DNA of 64,000 bases from Streptococcus himalayensis (GCF_001708305.1 NZ_CP016953.1:75001-139000); one strand, 5' to 3'; shown: positions 1 to 11,029, counted from the stretch's first letter. Notes: a model not told the origin generated them from the letters alone. A program made the numbers and translations.

Positions 1-1044
1 ATTTTGGGACCTTAGCTGGTGGTCTGGGCTGTTTCCCTTTCGACTACGGATCTTAGCACTCGCAGTCTGACTGCCGATTATATCTCGTTGGCATTCGGAG
101 TTTATCTGAGATTGGTAATCCGGGATGGACCCCTCACCCAAACAGTGCTCTACCTCCAAGAGACTTAACATCGACGCTAGCCCTAAAGCTATTTCGGAGA
201 GAACCAGCTATCTCCAAGTTCGTTTGGAATTTCTCCGCTACCCACAAGTCATCCAAGCACTTTTCAACGTGCCCTGGTTCGGTCCTCCAGTGCGTTTTAC
301 CGCACCTTCAACCTGCTCATGGGTAGGTCACATGGTTTCGGGTCTATAACATGATACTAATTCGCCCTATTCAGACTCGGTTTCCCTACGGCTCCGTCTC
401 TTCAACTTAACCTCGCATCATATCATAACTCGCCGGTTCATTCTACAAAAGGCACGCTCTCACCCATTAACGGGCTCGAACTTGTTGTAGGCACACGGTT
501 TCAGGTTCTATTTCACTCCCCTCCCGGGGTGCTTTTCACCTTTCCCTCACGGTACTGGTTCACTATCGGTCACTAGGGAGTATTTAGGGTTGGGAGATGG
601 TCCTCCCAGATTCCGACGGGATTTCGCGTGTCCCGCCGTACTCAGGATTCTGCTAGGTACAGACTCTGTTTCGAATACGAGGCTCTTACTCTCTTTGGCT
701 CTACTTCCCAGTAGATTCTTCTACAAAATCTGAGTCCACATTGCAGTCCTACAACCCCGAAGAGTAAACTCTTCGGTTTGCCCTCCTGCCGTTTCGCTCG
801 CCGCTACTCAGGCAATCGCTTTTGCTTTCTCTTCCTGCAGCTACTTAGATGTTTCAGTTCACTGCGTCTTCCTTCGCATGACCTTAACAGTCATGGATAA
901 CATGCATTACATGTTGGGTTCCCCCATTCGGACACCCCTGGATCTTCGCTTACTTACAGCTCCCCAAGGAATTTCGTCGTTAGTCACGTCCTTCTTCGGC
1001 TCCTAGTGCCAAGGCATCCACCGTGCGCCCTTATTAACTTAACC
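1..1044 (-). rRNA. 23S ribosomal RNA, 5' part
   Basis: The minus strand reads the conserved start of bacterial 23S rRNA near 1044 (GGTTAAGTTAATAAGGGCGC, followed by the ACGGTGGATGCC block). The gene continues past the left edge of the window, so only about the first 1 kb is present. It is co-transcribed with tRNA-Ala and 16S from the promoter near 3.0 kb. The exact 5' end is an estimate from conserved sequence. Confidence 0.97.
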
Positions 1045-1177
1045 TTATTTCTTAACCTAATTCTTTCAAATTAGAAAACTCATTAATTCACAGCGTTTTC
1101 GGTTTATTTTCTTGTTACTATTTGATATAGATATTCAATTTTCAATGTGCAAATCTCTACAACTGTCTCCAGTTGTA

Positions 1178-1250
1178 TGGAGCCTAGCGGGATCGAACCG
1201 CTGACCTCCTGCGTGCAAAGCAGGCGCTCTCCCAGCTGAGCTAAGGCCCC
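1178..1250 (-). tRNA. tRNA-Ala (anticodon TGC) in the 16S-23S spacer
   Basis: A 73-nt cloverleaf can be folded by eye: acceptor strand GGGGCCT pairs with AGGCTCC plus discriminator A, anticodon loop TTTGCAC, T loop TTCGATC. The 3' CCA is not encoded, because TAC follows the discriminator base. A single tRNA-Ala in the rRNA spacer is the usual streptococcal arrangement. Confidence 0.98.
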
Positions 1251-1298
1251 ACAAGACCTCTCAAAACTAAACATGACGACCAATATGCAGTTCCTTTT

Positions 1299-2850
<1,552 letters not shown>

Positions 2851-3000
2851 AAAAGTTTGAGCTCTTCACTCATTCTGTCCACCGACAGATTTATTGTTTC
2901 TTGTGTTTGACTGACTAAGCTTTCGCTCAGTCGCCCTGCACATTGGTTCGTCTTGTTCAGTTTTCAAAGGTCTTTGTCGCTCTCTCGCGACAACTATCTT

Positions 3001-3029
3001 AGTATATCACCTATCCATCCCTTTGTCAA
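3001..3029 (-). promoter_or_regulatory. rRNA operon promoter
   Basis: Minus strand: TTGACA (3024-3029), a 17-bp spacer, and TATACT (3001-3006). This is close to the sigma-A consensus and places the start site near 2994, about 145 nt before mature 16S. A 7-bp perfect inverted repeat (TTGTCGC / GCGACAA) lies at about 2974-2993, at the very start of the transcript. Confidence 0.9.
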
Positions 3030-3128
3030 CACTTTTTTTCTTTTTTTTTTGTTTTTTTTGAACTTTTTTTCATTCTTTTCTTCCATTAATTCTAATTCTC
3101 CCTCTAAAACAACTTCCCCATCACCCCC

Positions 3129-3269
3129 TTACCTTTCTTCTTCTTGGAGACTGATTTCAATAATCTTTTCAATATAGGCTCGATAACTTCTATAATCCAT
3201 CCGTAAGTGTAAGCCGCTTTTGTAATAATAGCCTAAATAGCTCCCTGCGTGTTTGTCGTATCTTTTCAT
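3129..3269 (-). CDS. Small ORF downstream of comX, unknown function
   Basis: A 46-codon ORF starting MKRYDKHAGSYLGYYYKSG and ending in QEEER. An AAGGAG Shine-Dalgarno sequence lies 9 nt upstream of the ATG. It starts 27 nt after the comX stop on the same strand, so it could be translated from the comX transcript. It is tyrosine-rich in the first half and has an amphipathic, charged C-terminal half, with no signal peptide or membrane segment. I do not recognise a family. An upstream in-frame ATG adds only six residues and has no better ribosome site. Confidence 0.5.
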   Translation of the reverse strand: MKRYDKHAGSYLGYYYKSGLHLRMDYRSYRAYIEKIIEISLQEEER

Positions 3270-3296
3270 TTCTTCTTCTCCTTTCATCTCTACTGC

Positions 3297-3767
3297 CTAC
3301 TCCCAATCCGATAGGTACTCTCGTAACTCTCGTAGGAGTTCCCGGCGCCCCTTGAAGCGTTCATCGGCTATGAGGCGATCGTATCTTTCTTGTGAGGCTT
3401 GACTGAGGCTGGAGCGATACCGAGTCAACTCTGCCTGTAATAGATACTGATCATCTGGTAGTAACCCTCCTTGGGTTAACTTATGTCCTATCTCGCTTAC
3501 TTCTTCATAGGCCATTCTGTTTAATTTTCGTTTTTGGCTTTCTTGTTTGCGGATAACATCTAGCACGTGGTTGCGAAACTTTGTTTTATAGTAGACATAC
3601 AATTTCTCTTCCCCTAACTCAGGATGTTGCTTGAGTAACTGATACAACACGAGCATCCCTTCTTGTTCCCAATCTTCTTGTTCCCACAACTGGACATAGT
3701 AGTCTTTTCGGCATCGTAGGACTATTCCTCTGACTTTGGCATACATAGCTTCAAACTGATCCATCAT
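3297..3767 (-). CDS. comX: Competence sigma factor ComX (SigX)
   Basis: Alternative sigma factor that directs RNA polymerase to the late competence (CIN-box) genes needed for DNA uptake and recombination. The protein of about 156 aa shows the family hallmarks: FEAMYAKVRGIV at the N-terminus, QLWEQEDWEQEGM in region 2, KFRNHVLDVIRKQESQKR in the middle, and RFKGRRELLRELREYLSDW at the end. I start at the ATG at 3767; a GTG four codons upstream overlaps the Shine-Dalgarno GAAAGTGAG. Streptococcal comX genes typically sit next to rRNA operons, as here. Upstream is an extended -10 (TGCTATACT, hexamer at 3799-3804) without a good -35, which fits a promoter needing an activator. I could not identify a convincing ComE or ComR site. 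Confidence 0.9.
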   Translation of the reverse strand: MMDQFEAMYAKVRGIVLRCRKDYYVQLWEQEDWEQEGMLVLYQLLKQHPELGEEKLYVYYKTKFRNHVLDVIRKQESQKRKLNRMAYEEVSEIGHKLTQGGLLPDDQYLLQAELTRYRSSLSQASQERYDRLIADERFKGRRELLRELREYLSDWE

Positions 3768-3919
3768 TTTCTGTCTCACTTTCTTATTCTGTGAAATCAG
3801 TATAGCATCCTATGGAGCGCTTTAGGGGTTTTGCCCTCTTCTGTTCCTTAAACTCCCCCTAAGGACATGCACGTAGACAAAGTTATACACTTCAGGCACA
3901 CTTTGGGGCAGTTCAGAAA

Positions 3920-4078
3920 ACTAGTCTAATACGCATGTAAGTTCAAAAATAGCTGTCTTATCTATGATTATTTATTTGTTCTATAAAATCGAGCAAGCTA
4001 AGTGAGGTAAATAAGATACATTTCCAGTAAATAAGATGAATAGACATAGAACACAGGTAGTTTACATCCAAACAATCG
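3920..4078 (-). repeat. AT-rich interspersed repeat, family 2, partial copy
   Basis: Read on the minus strand, this stretch shares blocks with the repeats at 20208, 26405 and 31470: ATCTTATTTAC, TTTTATAG, AAATAAATA and GCTATTTTTGAA. It ends in ACATGCGTATTAG, a variant of the shared ACATGAGTATT end. It fills the gap between comX and the IS66 remnant. The left end seen in other copies is missing or degraded. Confidence 0.5.
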
Positions 4079-4082
4079 TAAC

Positions 4083-4347
4083 CGCTCCATAACGAGGTAT
4101 ATTGAAAAAGTTCCAAAGTCTTGCTTGACTCTGGAACTTCTTCAATTTGCAGTTGTTCTGAATTTGTTCCGCCCGCGGTAAATAAGTCTCTAGAACCTCC
4201 TTTTTTGCGAGTGACTCCTCGTTTGGAAGATGTTCCAGAAGATAGGTCATATATTTCTCCGAATCAAGGCTGTGTCGCTTGGCTGTTTCCAATAAACTCA
4301 GAATGATGGCTGTTGATTTAGCTCCATCAAATTTCTGAGAGAACAGT
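4083..4347 (-). pseudogene. IS66-family transposase (TnpC) C-terminal remnant with one IS end
   Basis: The minus strand translates to a C-terminal IS66 transposase segment (FSQKFDGAKSTAIILSLLE, then TAKRHSLDSEKYMTYLLEHL, then LPNEESLAKKEVLETYLP). A stop codon sits immediately upstream of the homologous stretch at about 4347. The extreme C-terminus appears frameshifted. The other side ends at 4083 with GTAACCGCTCCATAACGAGG, the same terminal sequence seen on the composite element at 20388. The 5' part of the element is missing, so this is a deletion scar. Its broken edge lies only about 50 bp from the tracrRNA-like sequence. Confidence 0.8.
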
Positions 4348-4396
4348 TAGGGAGATTGTTTCGTATTTGAAGCTCTCTGCAAGATGGTGCCCAATG

Positions 4397-4488
4397 TGGA
4401 ACTATCCAAAACAGCACAGCGTGTTAAAATAAGGCTTTGTCCGTATTCACCTTCACAAGAAGGGTGCACCGATTCGGTGCTTTTTTTG
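4397..4488 (+). ncRNA. tracrRNA of a type II-A (Cas9) CRISPR system, orphan
   Basis: The sequence follows the Streptococcus pyogenes short tracrRNA element by element. Anti-repeat: GTGGAACTATCC, then AAAACAGCACAG, then CGTGTTAAAATAAGG. Nexus: AAGGCTTTGTCCGT (S. pyogenes has AAGGCTAGTCCGT). Next comes a stem-loop CACCTTCACAAGAAGGGTG. Last is the terminator hairpin GCACCGATTCGGTGC followed by seven T. The length of about 92 nt compares with 89 nt in S. pyogenes. tracrRNA base-pairs with the crRNA repeat, allows RNase III processing and loads Cas9. No cas gene or repeat array is in the window. The 5' side, where a long-form promoter would lie, is cut by an IS66 remnant, so expression is uncertain. 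Confidence 0.9.
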
Positions 4489-4923
4489 TTTCCGCTTTCA
4501 TTGTAGCATATTTGCATTAGCTTGTGTAGTCTTTTTTGTAAAATTTAGATATTGTTGAGGTATGAAAATTCTATTTATACTCTAGTAGTTATATCATGTG
4601 CATACTTTCTAACAAATTGCCAGAGTCTTTTCTACAGTCACAACCACCCATGAAAACAGAGGGACTTATACACGGCTATAAGCCGTTCATCTACAGCATC
4701 TTCTAAAGATGCTTGCTAAACCTTGTTCCGGTTATGCGTCTATCACTTGACTATTGCTAGTCTCAACGAGCTTTTATCTTGCTCTAAATTCTCCACCAAA
4801 ATGCTCCCTCCTATTCTCTTACACTCGAGAATCAAAAGCAATGTCATCTTTCTCTTACTCACAAATAAAGAACAATTTTCTCATGTTTATCTTCGAGAAA
4901 AATTGGCTCGAAGCCATAATACA
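4489..4923. other. Intergenic stretch without recognisable genes
   Basis: I see no coding region with a ribosome site, no CRISPR repeats and no cas remnant here on either strand. Short inverted repeats occur (for example ACACGGCTATAAGCCGT and GCATCTTCTAAAGATGC near 4670-4710), but I cannot assign them. Confidence 0.5.
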
Positions 4924-4970
4924 AAAATAGACTGGGCAAGCCATTTATAGTAGCTGACCCAGTCTATTTT
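4924..4970. terminator. Bidirectional terminator after yidD
   Basis: A 13-bp perfect stem (AAAATAGACTGGG / CCCAGTCTATTTT) flanked by A and T runs. It lies 10 bp past the yidD stop and should end the rdgB-yidD operon. Confidence 0.8.
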
Positions 4971-4980
4971 GTGCCGCATT

Positions 4981-5220
4981 TCATTTCCGATTCGCTTTTA
5001 AACTAAAGTGGTCTGGCACAGGATCCTCGCCAGTTTCGCTCCATGGATGACAGCGACTAATCCGTGCCAAGCCCATAAGAAGGCCTTTTAGCCCATGCTT
5101 TTCAATCGCTTGAATCATATAGGTCGAACAGGTCGGTTGATAGCGGCATGATGGAGGAAACAAGGGGGAGATAAAAGCTTGGTAAAAGCGCACAGGGGCA
5201 ATCAATAGTCTCCGAATCAT
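4981..5220 (-). CDS. yidD: Membrane protein insertion efficiency factor YidD
   Basis: A 79-aa protein with the YidD signature: an amphipathic N-terminus ([19 protein letters not shown]), the conserved cysteine motif [16 protein letters not shown], and [11 protein letters not shown]. YidD binds the inner face of the membrane and assists YidC/Sec insertion of membrane proteins. Its ATG overlaps the rluB stop by 4 bp (ATGA), so translation is probably coupled. It is the last gene of the operon. Confidence 0.93.
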   Translation of the reverse strand: MIRRLLIAPVRFYQAFISPLFPPSCRYQPTCSTYMIQAIEKHGLKGLLMGLARISRCHPWSETGEDPVPDHFSLKANRK

Positions 5221-5942
5221 TTTTTCTTTGTCACAGCAAGGGTATGGAGCTGACTAACTTCTTTTTTATTGAGACGTCTAGCTTCACCTGGTCGTAGTCC
5301 TGTCAAGTCCAGATGGCCAAACTTGGTCCGAGATAGTTTGTCCACTTCAAGCCCCACTGTCTCAAACATTTTCTTAACTTGATGATTGCGCCCCTCATGA
5401 ATGGTTAATTGGACAACAGAGCGATTTTTAACCGAATCGACCTTTAAAATCTCATAAACAGCTGGCTTGGTTTTCTTGCCATCAATCGCCACTCCACGTG
5501 TCAAGGGACGTAAGACTTCCTTATTGGCAATGCCTTTGACACGTGCCACATAAACCTTGTCAATCTCATTGCGGGGATGAATCATCTCATCGGTAAAATC
5601 CCCATCATTCGTCAAAATCAAGACCCCAGATGTATCCCAATCCAGACGCCCCACGGGGTAAATCCTCTCTGACACATGGGGAAGTAAATCCACCACCGTC
5701 TTTCTTCCCTTATCATCACTCACGCTTGAAATCACTCCGCGTGGCTTATTGAGTAAGTAATAAACCTTTTCTTCATTGTAAATCGGCTGACCGCTGACTT
5801 CAACCTTGTCGCCTGACTTGACAGTTGTCGCTAACTCGCGAACGATTTGACCGTTAATGCTCACTAAGCCTTGCTTAATCAGCTCTTCTGCCTTTCTACG
5901 GCTAGCTATGCCTGCATGGGCAATGTATTTATTGATTCTCAT
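5217..5942 (-). CDS. rluB: 23S rRNA pseudouridine synthase RluB
   Basis: A 241-aa RsuA/RluB-family enzyme. It has an N-terminal S4 RNA-binding domain ([20 protein letters not shown]), then the catalytic domain with the motif [20 protein letters not shown], whose Asp is the catalytic nucleophile. It isomerises a uridine in the peptidyl-transferase region of 23S rRNA. The start overlaps the scpB end by 14 bp. Linkage of rluB to scpAB is widespread in Firmicutes. Confidence 0.94.
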   Translation of the reverse strand: MRINKYIAHAGIASRRKAEELIKQGLVSINGQIVRELATTVKSGDKVEVSGQPIYNEEKVYYLLNKPRGVISSVSDDKGRKTVVDLLPHVSERIYPVGRLDWDTSGVLILTNDGDFTDEMIHPRNEIDKVYVARVKGIANKEVLRPLTRGVAIDGKKTKPAVYEILKVDSVKNRSVVQLTIHEGRNHQVKKMFETVGLEVDKLSRTKFGHLDLTGLRPGEARRLNKKEVSQLHTLAVTKKK

Positions 5943-6498
5943 CTTCTTCTATCCTTTCAGCAAAGAGTTGACTCTCTTCTGTCACCACATCGAGCATTTC
6001 CACGACTGGTAATTCTTCAATATGATTGATTCCCATATAATCTAGGAAATAATCCGTTGTCGCATATAAATTGGGCCGTCCGATAACTTCCTTTTTCCCA
6101 GCTTCTTGAATCAAGTCAAAGGCAAGGAGTTTACTAATAGCACCGCTTGAATTCACTCCTCGAATCTCATCGATTTCTATGCGGGTGATAGGTTGTTTAT
6201 AGGCAATAATCGACAGGGTTTCAAGGGCTGCACGTGACAAACTCTGATTGATCGGTGCTTTGGAATACTCTCGTAAAATATCCGCAAAAACCTTCTTCGT
6301 TACTAATTTATAGGTGTTCGAGGTTTCAAGGAGTTCTAAACAAGAATGTTCATCCTGCTGATATTTTTCCTGCAATTTTTCTAGGCTCTGCACCACCCCT
6401 GTTGGAGGAATGGAGAGTAGCTCTGCCAATTGCCTAGCCTTTAGACCTTCTTCACCAGCTACAAATAAAAGTGCCTCAAGCTCTGCTAATTTACTCAT
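5929..6498 (-). CDS. scpB: Segregation and condensation protein ScpB
   Basis: A 189-aa kleisin-associated subunit of the SMC-ScpAB condensin, with paired winged-helix domains. Diagnostic segments are [32 protein letters not shown] and [19 protein letters not shown]. It dimerises on ScpA and helps compact and separate newly replicated chromosomes. It overlaps scpA by 8 bp. Confidence 0.95.
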   Translation of the reverse strand: MSKLAELEALLFVAGEEGLKARQLAELLSIPPTGVVQSLEKLQEKYQQDEHSCLELLETSNTYKLVTKKVFADILREYSKAPINQSLSRAALETLSIIAYKQPITRIEIDEIRGVNSSGAISKLLAFDLIQEAGKKEVIGRPNLYATTDYFLDYMGINHIEELPVVEMLDVVTEESQLFAERIEEDENQ

Positions 6499-7201
6499 AT
6501 TCTTTTCCTACTAGATAAATATTTCCAAAATTGTCATCCTGAAGCACCAAGATTTCCTGCACCTTGATGAGTTCCAAGGTGGCTAAAAAGAGGGTAATGA
6601 CTTCATGGATGTCCCTTGCTTCTGTGAACAAATCTTGAAGAAGTAAGCGTCTGTCCGACTGGCAACGACTCCTCACCACGTCCATGAGATCCTCAATCTT
6701 GTACTCTTCCCGAACAATCGTTGTATGACTCTGCTTGAATTCCTCGCGTTTTTTTGTCATCAGCTTGGAAAAAGCGAGAAAGAGATCAATCGTTGTCTTG
6801 TCATGGAGGAGTTCTGCATCTTCATAAACCAATTCCAAACGAGGCTTGGAATAAAACTGAGCCCTTTTTTCATGTTGGTCTGCTAATTTTTCTCCCAAAA
6901 GTTTGAATTTTCGATATTCCTCGATTTGAGATAGGAGGTCTTGCTCCAGATCATCCTCGACGTCCACCTTGTCTACCATCTTGGGCAATAGTTTGCGGCT
7001 TTTGATTAGCATAAGCTGACTAGCCATGACCATATACTCGCCGGTTACTTCTAACTTCATGGCTTGCAGAGTTGATACATAGGCGAGATACTGTTCAATG
7101 ACCTCAGTAATCGGCACATCATAAATATCCATCTGGTACTTGGATACCAGATGGAGCAAAAGGTCCAAGGGACCCTCAAAGTCCTTAATTTTTATATCCA
7201 T
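6491..7201 (-). CDS. scpA: Segregation and condensation protein ScpA (kleisin)
   Basis: A 236-aa kleisin that bridges the SMC heads. The N-terminal segment [20 protein letters not shown] and the middle block [16 protein letters not shown] are typical of ScpA, and the C-terminal winged helix is predicted at about residues 165-236. Its start overlaps the end of the xerD-like gene by one base and its end overlaps scpB, so the three are translationally linked. Confidence 0.95.
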   Translation of the reverse strand: MDIKIKDFEGPLDLLLHLVSKYQMDIYDVPITEVIEQYLAYVSTLQAMKLEVTGEYMVMASQLMLIKSRKLLPKMVDKVDVEDDLEQDLLSQIEEYRKFKLLGEKLADQHEKRAQFYSKPRLELVYEDAELLHDKTTIDLFLAFSKLMTKKREEFKQSHTTIVREEYKIEDLMDVVRSRCQSDRRLLLQDLFTEARDIHEVITLFLATLELIKVQEILVLQDDNFGNIYLVGKEYE

Positions 7202-7932
7202 TATCTATACTTTTCTAAGGTCACCATGGTTTTTAGTCCCAAACTTTTGGCGATTTGGGGCAAATCCACCCCCTTCTCTCGCTGGCGGAGAATGTACTGC
7301 TCACGCAGACTCTGGGCAGACAATGTAGGCTGTCCTTTTTCTGCCAAGAAAGCCTCTAGCTGGCGAAAGCCCCACTGGCGTGAATAGGCTTTTCCACTTT
7401 TTTCAAAAAGGTAGGTCCCTGTCATCCACTCTTTCAAGATGTTCACCAAGGAATCTGGAATCTCAATAATTCGACGCTGACCAGCTTTTTCAAGTCGAAT
7501 AATCTGAAAATCCAAATGAATCTGCTCCACTTTTAAGGCCAAAATTTCACTGGGAAGAAGTCCCAATTCCATAATCATCAGGGCAATTAGCTGACCACTT
7601 CTATTCTCGCTATCTTCCCAAAAAATAGACAAGTCCAACAAGTCTGGCTCTTTTTTTTGAGGAGCACTTGCTCTTGGCACATCTAAATGGTAATAGTCTG
7701 CTAGTAAACGTTTGTCGTAAAGATAGTACAAAAACTGATTGACCGCAGAGAGCTTTCTTCGTTGCACTGCTGGCTTAAACTCTGCAAGAGAAGCCTTATA
7801 AATCCGTAGACTAGTCTCCGTGATTTTCTCCTGGGTTAAAGTCAATAATTGCTCTAAATCATAGGTATAGGCAGAACGAGAATTGCTGGATAGTCGTTTT
7901 TGCTCTAAAAAGAGACGAATTTCTTCTTTCAT
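7201..7932 (-). CDS. Tyrosine recombinase XerD-like protein
   Basis: A 243-aa protein with the fold of Xer recombinases: an N-terminal SAM-like domain (residues 1-75) and a C-terminal catalytic domain. The catalytic set looks incomplete. The first box reads LGLLPSEIL, with no Arg where active enzymes have G-x-R; the second box reads [14 protein letters not shown], without the usual His before the Arg; a C-terminal Tyr remains in TLEKYR. This matches the streptococcal XerD-like family that sits beside scpA and is distinct from the dif recombinase XerS. A non-catalytic or altered role is inferred. Confidence 0.85.
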   Translation of the reverse strand: MKEEIRLFLEQKRLSSNSRSAYTYDLEQLLTLTQEKITETSLRIYKASLAEFKPAVQRRKLSAVNQFLYYLYDKRLLADYYHLDVPRASAPQKKEPDLLDLSIFWEDSENRSGQLIALMIMELGLLPSEILALKVEQIHLDFQIIRLEKAGQRRIIEIPDSLVNILKEWMTGTYLFEKSGKAYSRQWGFRQLEAFLAEKGQPTLSAQSLREQYILRQREKGVDLPQIAKSLGLKTMVTLEKYR

Positions 7933-8390
7933 TTGGCAACGATGTCATACTCACTTGTAAAATTATGGAGAAGGGCATTGATGGCTTTGAGGATGGATTT
8001 TCGCGTGATAATTCCTTGGAAGCGATGCTTCTCATCGACAACAGGCAAGAAGGATTCATCCACTAGCTTGTGAAGAACCTCTGTCACTGTGAAATCCAAG
8101 CCCACTGTTGCTCGATTTTTCTCCACAATCGCTACAATGTCTGTCCGAAGAAACACCTCATCAGGAATGTACTGCTGCATTTGATAAGCTAAAATATCTG
8201 TGAGAGAAATCGTCCCTACAAATTCTTTATCTGCTGTGATAACAGGTACTCGTGAATAGGTAATCTGGCTCAACAACAAGATTGCATGGTCCACATTATG
8301 GGTATCAATCAAGACTGCCAAATTATCTGCTGGAGTCAAAAATGTCTCTTTCTGCTCCAATAAATAGCGTTCAAATGCTTTATCAATCAT
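7929..8390 (-). CDS. CBS-domain protein, CbpB/DarB-like
   Basis: A 153-aa protein made almost entirely of two CBS domains. The first, at about residues 15-75, contains SRVPVITADKEFVGTISLTD; the second, at about 85-145, contains FLPVVDEKHRFQGIITRKSI. Size and layout match the CbpB/DarB (YkuL) family, which bind cyclic di-AMP and regulate partners such as the (p)ppGpp synthetase Rel. c-di-AMP binding here is inferred from family resemblance. The gene overlaps its neighbours by 4 bp on each side. Confidence 0.8.
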   Translation of the reverse strand: MIDKAFERYLLEQKETFLTPADNLAVLIDTHNVDHAILLLSQITYSRVPVITADKEFVGTISLTDILAYQMQQYIPDEVFLRTDIVAIVEKNRATVGLDFTVTEVLHKLVDESFLPVVDEKHRFQGIITRKSILKAINALLHNFTSEYDIVAK

Positions 8391-8908
8391 CGAGAAAACT
8401 CCTTTGACAGGCTCGGGTAGAGTTGGTGATCCCTTGTGTAAAAATCCACCTTGTAAGCCTCGGCTGTAATTTCCACCTTGGCATAGAGACGTTCATTGAT
8501 TGCCCCACGTGGCTGGCTGACAGAGCCCGGATTTAAAAAGAGGGTCTTGCCTTCCATCCAAGCATCTGGCACATGAAGATGTCCGTAAAGACAGATATCT
8601 GCCTGCTCCTCCTGTGCCCAAAAATCAAGTTTTTGGAAGCCAAAGTTAATCATTTGTAAATGTCCATGAGTCTGGATAATGCGAGTCTCTCCTACAAGAG
8701 TTACCAAACGATCCTCATAGCCTCCATAAAAGTCCATGTTGCCTGCTACGACCCTAATCCCATCCCAGACAGGATCATCACTCGCCAATTCCGAATCGCC
8801 ATTATGGAAAATAGCATCTACTTTTCCCACATACTGCTGCTTAATTTCCTCAACCACGGCACGATCACCGTGAGAATCACTCATTACAATGATGGTTTGC
8901 TTTGCCAT
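8387..8908 (-). CDS. YfcE/MJ0936-family metallophosphoesterase
   Basis: A 173-aa calcineurin-like phosphodiesterase. The metal-binding motifs are visible: SDSHGD (residues 10-15), HNGDSE (35-40), GNMD, and the C-terminal THGH and GHLHVP. Members hydrolyse phosphodiesters in a Mn-dependent manner; the physiological substrate is unknown. It overlaps the rdgB end by 25 bp, so it is certainly in the same operon. Confidence 0.9.
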   Translation of the reverse strand: MAKQTIIVMSDSHGDRAVVEEIKQQYVGKVDAIFHNGDSELASDDPVWDGIRVVAGNMDFYGGYEDRLVTLVGETRIIQTHGHLQMINFGFQKLDFWAQEEQADICLYGHLHVPDAWMEGKTLFLNPGSVSQPRGAINERLYAKVEITAEAYKVDFYTRDHQLYPSLSKEFSR

Positions 8909-9879
8909 GCTGGAAATACCTCCACTAATTTTTTAACTGCCTTCGCACGATGGGATTGCTCATTTTTTTCTTCAAGACTAAGTTCAGCTGCCGTTTGCTC
9001 GCTTTCTCCGATTAAAAAGAGCGAGTCATAGCCAAAGCCATTTTCACCCTTTGGCTCAAAGGCAATATAGCCCTCCCAGTCTGCTTCAACAACGAGGCTG
9101 TCCCTATCAGGACTAGCCACTACCAAGGTCGTATGGAACTGAGCCGAACGATTTTTCTTATCAAATACCATGGCCAATTCATGGCGAAGTTTGGCATTGT
9201 TTTCGGCATCAGTCGCATTATTTCCTGCAAAACGAGCGGACCAAACCCCTGGCAGTCCACCTAAAACATCGACTTTCAGCCCTGAATCATCTGCCAGAAC
9301 CATTTTGCCGGTAAGTTTTGCAATCGTTTCTGCCTTTAAACGGGCATTTTCTTCAAAAGTCATGCCTGTCTCTGCTACATCAGGAAGGTCAGGATAGTCA
9401 TTTAGATTTTCCACATCCAGTCCTAGTTTGTCAAACATTTTGCGAAATTCTGCTGTCTTGCCTTCATTTCGAGTCGCAATCAAAAGCGTGTCACGGACTT
9501 TTTCTTGGCCCAAAAAATCCTGCAATACAACGCCCCCCTTAGGCACATGTACATAGAGCAAACGACCATCTTCAGCCACCAAAATCGCCCCTTGGCGCTG
9601 CAAAACCTCAATGTTGCGATTCATATTCTCATTGATGATTTCAACAATAAAGGTCACCAGACGGAACATGGAAGAATAGCGGATAATATGCACATCATAC
9701 CCACCTTGATTCCAGGCTTCCTCTGAGTAGGGCTCCAGCTCTCCCTCTACGATAGAGGAAAATCCAGGCAATAAATCGTGAGCTGCTATTTCACCCATTC
9801 CCACTATGAAATTATGGCCCTGCCAATTGCCAACATACCAGTCTTGGTCATCCTTGTATTCGTAGATTTTTCCTGTCAT
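8884..9879 (-). CDS. rdgB: RdgB/HAM1 nucleotide pyrophosphatase with streptococcal N-terminal extension
   Basis: A 331-aa protein. Residues ~130-325 form the XTP/dITP pyrophosphatase domain ([65 protein letters not shown]), which hydrolyses ITP, dITP and XTP and so keeps deaminated purines out of nucleic acid. The first ~125 residues are an extra domain common in streptococcal RdgB and of unknown function; ordinary family members are about 200 aa. It is the first gene of the overlapping operon, 162 bp after murI. Confidence 0.93.
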   Translation of the reverse strand: MTGKIYEYKDDQDWYVGNWQGHNFIVGMGEIAAHDLLPGFSSIVEGELEPYSEEAWNQGGYDVHIIRYSSMFRLVTFIVEIINENMNRNIEVLQRQGAILVAEDGRLLYVHVPKGGVVLQDFLGQEKVRDTLLIATRNEGKTAEFRKMFDKLGLDVENLNDYPDLPDVAETGMTFEENARLKAETIAKLTGKMVLADDSGLKVDVLGGLPGVWSARFAGNNATDAENNAKLRHELAMVFDKKNRSAQFHTTLVVASPDRDSLVVEADWEGYIAFEPKGENGFGYDSLFLIGESEQTAAELSLEEKNEQSHRAKAVKKLVEVFPAWQSKPSL

Positions 9880-10041
9880 CTTTTCTATGCTCCATTTCTA
9901 TCTAGCTCTCGCGTGCTTTTCGGATCTTGCTTCATACGGATTATAATAGCTCAACGGTCTAGTTGGACAAGACAATCGTCGCTGCGGTCATTTCCCTAAT
10001 ATGCTAGCCTACTTCGTCTTTACATTTCAAAACATCTTCTG

Positions 10042-10836
10042 TCAGAGCTCAATATGCTCCACATTCAGCTCCGCTCCCAGCCAAGCTGTCGCAATATCTG
10101 CAAAGCTCTTCGCATTGGCCGTTGTGTAAAAGGTATGGTGCAAATCCCTCTCCTGCCTGCTATGATGGATTTCAAAATAATTGAGGAGAACTGAAATATC
10201 CCGCACACATTCCGCACCACTGTCAATCAACTTGACATCTGGGCCCATGACATTCTGAATAATGGGACGCAAAAGTGGATAATGGGTACAGCCTAATACC
10301 AGCGTGTCTACCTGACCTTTCAAAGGAGCTAGGCTCTCATAGACTACCTTTTTCGTCACACTGGAAGTTAATTCATTAGACTCCACAAGAGGAACAAATT
10401 TGGGACAAGCCAGACTGGTCACCTTCATCTCAGGTGATAAATTTTCAATCTTTTGCCGATACGTATCAGAACTGACTGTCATGGGTGTTCCTATCACCCC
10501 AATATTTCCATTGGTGGTCGATTTTATCGCGGCGCTAGCCCCTGGCAAAATCACTCCCAAAACTGGAATGGAAAGCTCTGCCTTGATTTCTTCCCAAGCG
10601 ACTGCCGTAGCTGTATTGCAGGCAATGACAATCATCTTAACATCTTTGGTCAAAAGAAAACGGACTAACTCCCAAGTATAATCTCGAATTTGCTCAGCTG
10701 GTCTAGGACCATACGGAGCACGCGCCGAATCGCCGATATAGATAACTTCTTCATGAGGAAGTTGACGCATCAATTCACGAACTACTGTCAAACCACCCAC
10801 ACCAGAATCTAAAAAACCAATTGGTCGATTATCCAT
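10042..10836 (-). CDS. murI: Glutamate racemase
   Basis: A 264-aa racemase making D-glutamate for peptidoglycan. Both catalytic cysteines are in their motifs: [10 protein letters not shown] (about Cys-73) and [11 protein letters not shown] (about Cys-184). The start [18 protein letters not shown] is the canonical N-terminus. The gene precedes rdgB, as in other streptococci. The 162-bp gap contains no clear terminator, so co-transcription is possible. Confidence 0.96.
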   Translation of the reverse strand: MDNRPIGFLDSGVGGLTVVRELMRQLPHEEVIYIGDSARAPYGPRPAEQIRDYTWELVRFLLTKDVKMIVIACNTATAVAWEEIKAELSIPVLGVILPGASAAIKSTTNGNIGVIGTPMTVSSDTYRQKIENLSPEMKVTSLACPKFVPLVESNELTSSVTKKVVYESLAPLKGQVDTLVLGCTHYPLLRPIIQNVMGPDVKLIDSGAECVRDISVLLNYFEIHHSRQERDLHHTFYTTANAKSFADIATAWLGAELNVEHIEL

Positions 10837-11029
10837 ATGCTCTTCCTTCTAAAGAAGGGACCGGTCTTCTACTCCTGAACTTCAAACCAATCCTTCGGGC
10901 TTTGCCAAGTATAACATCTCGTTTATCCTTGATCTTCTCGCCTCATCTGTTTTGATTTTCTTGAGTATTCATCCCAAATCCCTACTGTTTTATAAGAGGT
11001 CTATAACCTCATTTGACAAGCAACTGTTC

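Noticed and set aside
3780..3900. ComE or ComR binding site in front of comX
   Set aside because: I found fragments such as CCTTAGGGGGAGTTTAAGG but no convincing match to either consensus, so no site is annotated.
4464..4488. A plain intrinsic terminator, or the tail of a 6S, tmRNA or SRP RNA
   Set aside because: The hairpin alone could be a terminator, but the 60 nt before it match tracrRNA anti-repeat and nexus blocks and do not match conserved parts of the other RNAs.
7201..7932. Phage integrase marking a prophage
   Set aside because: No phage genes or attachment sites flank it, and it is embedded in the scpAB operon as the known streptococcal XerD-like gene.
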